From SG8-41 sp035620515 (GTDB lineage Bacteria; Pseudomonadota; Gammaproteobacteria; Burkholderiales; SG8-41), in NCBI GenBank assembly GCA_035620515.1, contig DASPGR010000350.1, positions 1 through 7,702 on the forward strand: 7,702 nt of DNA. The letters run 5' to 3'. Shown one piece after another: positions 6,253 to 7,702 of the stretch. The notes beneath the pieces are model-generated. The model worked only from the letters and a program-made list of their open reading frames with translations. It did not search any database and was not told the DNA's origin. Made by a program: the position numbers and the translations under genes. Within the stretch, counting starts at the first letter, position 1; the number at the start of each line of letters is the position of its first letter.

Positions 6253-7230
6253 ATGAAACCGAAAATACTGGTTACCCGCGAAGTGTTCGATGAGACGCTG
6301 GACTACCTCGGCGGGCATTGCGAGGTCGAGTCCAACCAGCAGGACATCCCGCTCGAGCCGGGCGAGCTCGCGCGCCGGCTCGCCGGCCGGCAGGGGTTGA
6401 TGTGCTGCCTCACCGACCGCGTGGACGCGAAGCTCCTCGCCGCCGCGCCGCAGCTCAAGGTCGTGGCCAACATCGCGGTCGGCTTCAACAACATCGACCT
6501 TGCCGCCTGCACCTCGCGCGGGGTCATGGCGACCAATACCCCGGGCGTGCTTGACGACTCGACGGCCGATCTCGCGTGGACGCTGATGCTGGGCGCTGCC
6601 CGGAGGATGACCGAGCTCGAGCGCCGGGTGCGCAACGGCGAATGGACGGGCTGGCGGCTCAAGCAGTGGCTTGGAGTGGATGTGCACCACGCGACGCTCG
6701 GAATCTTCGGCATGGGCCGAATCGGGCAGGCCATCGCCAAGCGCGCGGGCGGATTCGACATGCGCGTGATCTATCACAACCGCAAGCGCCTGTCGCCGGA
6801 GATCGAGCGGCGCGTCAACGCGGCGTTCGTGTCCAAGGAGGAGCTTTTGCGCCAGGCCGATTTCATCGTGCTGCAGGTGCCGTATGCACCCGAGACGCAC
6901 CACATGATCGGCGCCGCGGAGCTGAAGCAGATGAAGCGGAGCGCGGTGCTCGTCAATTCGACGCGGGGAGGCGTGGTGGACGATGCCGCGCTCGTCGCTG
7001 CCCTGAAGGACGGGACGATCCGCGCCGCAGGCCTCGACGTGTTCGAGAACGAGCCGAAGCTCAACCCGGGTTTTCTCGAGCTCGACAACGTCGTGCTCGC
7101 CCCGCATGTTGGCAGCTCCACCGAGGCCACGCGGCGGGCCATGGCGATGACGGCCGCGAAGAACCTGGTCGCGGCGCTTTCCGGAGAAACGCCACCCAAT
7201 CTTCTCAACCCGGACGCGCGGCCACGCTGA
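6253..7230 (+). CDS. NAD(P)-dependent D-2-hydroxyacid dehydrogenase (glyoxylate/hydroxypyruvate reductase-like)
   Basis: This 325-residue cytoplasmic enzyme interconverts a 2-keto acid and a D-2-hydroxy acid using a nicotinamide cofactor. The family architecture is complete: N-terminal catalytic half with NIAVGFNNID (73-82) and NTPGVLDDSTADLA (95-108), then the nucleotide domain with GIFGMGRIG (150-158), then the catalytic triad R238 (STRGG, 236-240), E267 (FENEP, 264-268) and H285 (APHVGS, 283-288). At the end of the second strand the sequence is YHNRKR (174-179), with no acidic residue and several basic ones, which favours NADPH over NADH, as in GhrB/GRHPR-type reductases. It follows binding protein 2 by 40 bases and is the last gene of the cluster. 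By context it may process the acid released by the amidase or imported by the transporter. The substrate is unknown; the start choice is argued from the ribosome site. Confidence 0.92.
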   Translation: MKPKILVTREVFDETLDYLGGHCEVESNQQDIPLEPGELARRLAGRQGLMCCLTDRVDAKLLAAAPQLKVVANIAVGFNNIDLAACTSRGVMATNTPGVLDDSTADLAWTLMLGAARRMTELERRVRNGEWTGWRLKQWLGVDVHHATLGIFGMGRIGQAIAKRAGGFDMRVIYHNRKRLSPEIERRVNAAFVSKEELLRQADFIVLQVPYAPETHHMIGAAELKQMKRSAVLVNSTRGGVVDDAALVAALKDGTIRAAGLDVFENEPKLNPGFLELDNVVLAPHVGSSTEATRRAMAMTAAKNLVAALSGETPPNLLNPDARPR

Positions 7231-7433
7231 GCTGGTTGTTTGCTCCTAGATCGTGTTTACAAGAACATAGATAAATTAATTAACGCTCTTTCTCGTTTAC
7301 GATCCACGGCCGCGTACGAACGCGTGGTGAGTCTGTCCTGAAACCATCCTTCGTGTAAGAATGCGCGTTCCGTTCGGGCACGCCGGGGCCCGCAAAACAA
7401 TAACCGGCGCCGTCCTCCAAAGGCTCAAGAACA
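7231..7433. other. Intergenic region with an AT-rich island; no clear terminator
   Basis: This 203-bp gap ends the cluster and leads into the next gene. A markedly AT-rich patch at 7261-7283, ending in the palindrome TTAATTAA (7276-7283), stands out from the GC-rich surroundings and could hold a promoter, with TTTACA at 7256-7261 as a possible -35 box, though no good -10 box lies at the right distance. A short GAGC/GCTC stem (7229-7245) is too weak to call a terminator. CGGCGCCG at 7405-7412 is a short palindrome. I see no RNA gene or small coding frame with a ribosome site. Confidence 0.35.
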
Positions 7434-7702
7434 ATGGCGGAGCACGCGACAGGGGATCAGATCCACGCGGAGCAGGTGCGACATTTGTACCGCCTGTCGC
7501 GGCCCGCGTACGCGGCAACGCTGCTCAACGCCAGCGTGCTCGTCTTCGCGCTGTCGGGACTCATCCCGGCCGTGATGCTCGGGGGCTGGCTCTGCGCAAT
7601 CTTTGCGGTCACCGCCGCGCGCTACCTGCTCTACCGGGCCTACGTCAGGGCCGTCCCGCCACCGGAGGACTCGAAGCGGTGGGCGGGGCGCTTCGTAGTG
7701 GG
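7434..7702 (+). CDS. N-terminus of a membrane-anchored sensor-like protein (partial)
   Basis: ATG at 7434 opens a frame that runs off the right edge after 89 complete codons. An in-frame TAA at 7401 with no other start between them fixes the ATG; the ribosome site is weak (AAAGG at 7419-7423). An amphipathic start containing EQVRHLYRLS (13-22) is followed by two hydrophobic segments at about 26-43 and 46-66, then RYLLYRAY (63-70) and a W-x-x-RF element (W83, R86, F87). This layout resembles the membrane input module found at the front of many hybrid histidine kinases and GGDEF/EAL proteins of beta- and gammaproteobacteria. The output domain is outside the window, so the class remains open. 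The 203-bp gap makes it a separate transcription unit, and no link to the transport cluster can be shown. Confidence 0.6.
   Translation, partial: MAEHATGDQIHAEQVRHLYRLSRPAYAATLLNASVLVFALSGLIPAVMLGGWLCAIFAVTAARYLLYRAYVRAVPPPEDSKRWAGRFVV

Noticed and set aside
6103..7107. A 334-codon minus-strand frame opposite the dehydrogenase
   Set aside because: His/Arg/Glu-rich low-complexity translation, antisense to a gene with a complete catalytic triad.
1..7702. Search for tRNA, CRISPR repeats, insertion sequences and attachment sites
   Set aside because: No cloverleaf-like T-loop sequence, no regularly spaced repeats, no transposase and no terminal inverted repeats were seen by eye.

Overview
The window is a GC-rich stretch of bacterial chromosome, all coding on the + strand. 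Tat-exported TRAP binding proteins, GC-rich codon use and a membrane-sensor N-terminus at the right edge suggest a proteobacterium, most likely beta- (Burkholderiales-like). That placement is an inference from protein style; there is no rRNA or marker gene to confirm it.

Layout: (1) The last 26 codons of a small hydrophobic membrane protein run in from the left (1-81). (2) A 241-bp regulatory gap (82-322) holds a candidate promoter and a perfect 6+3+6 bp inverted repeat that looks like a repressor site. (3) A seven-gene cluster spans 323-7230: TRAP binding protein 1 (dctP-type), a strong 13-bp hairpin, small permease dctQ, large permease dctM (GTGA overlap with dctQ), an amidase-signature hydrolase, a 55-residue two-helix membrane protein of unknown function, a second TRAP binding protein paralogous to the first, and a D-2-hydroxyacid dehydrogenase. 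(4) A 203-bp gap (7231-7433) with a small AT-rich island precedes the N-terminus of a membrane protein resembling the input region of sensor kinases or cyclic-di-GMP enzymes, cut by the right edge.

How the genes may work together: binding protein 1 delivers an organic acid, or acid-like amide, to the single DctQM permease. The amidase could hydrolyse an amide to a carboxylate, and the dehydrogenase could interconvert a 2-keto and a 2-hydroxy acid. This suggests a small uptake-and-catabolism module for an amide or hydroxy/keto acid of unknown identity. The cluster has no regulator of its own within the window.

The most notable points are the second binding protein, which keeps the fold signatures but has glycine where the ligand-carboxylate arginine should be and has no permease of its own, and the 55-residue membrane protein placed between amidase and second binding protein. 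The individual families are known; no wholly new system is evident.
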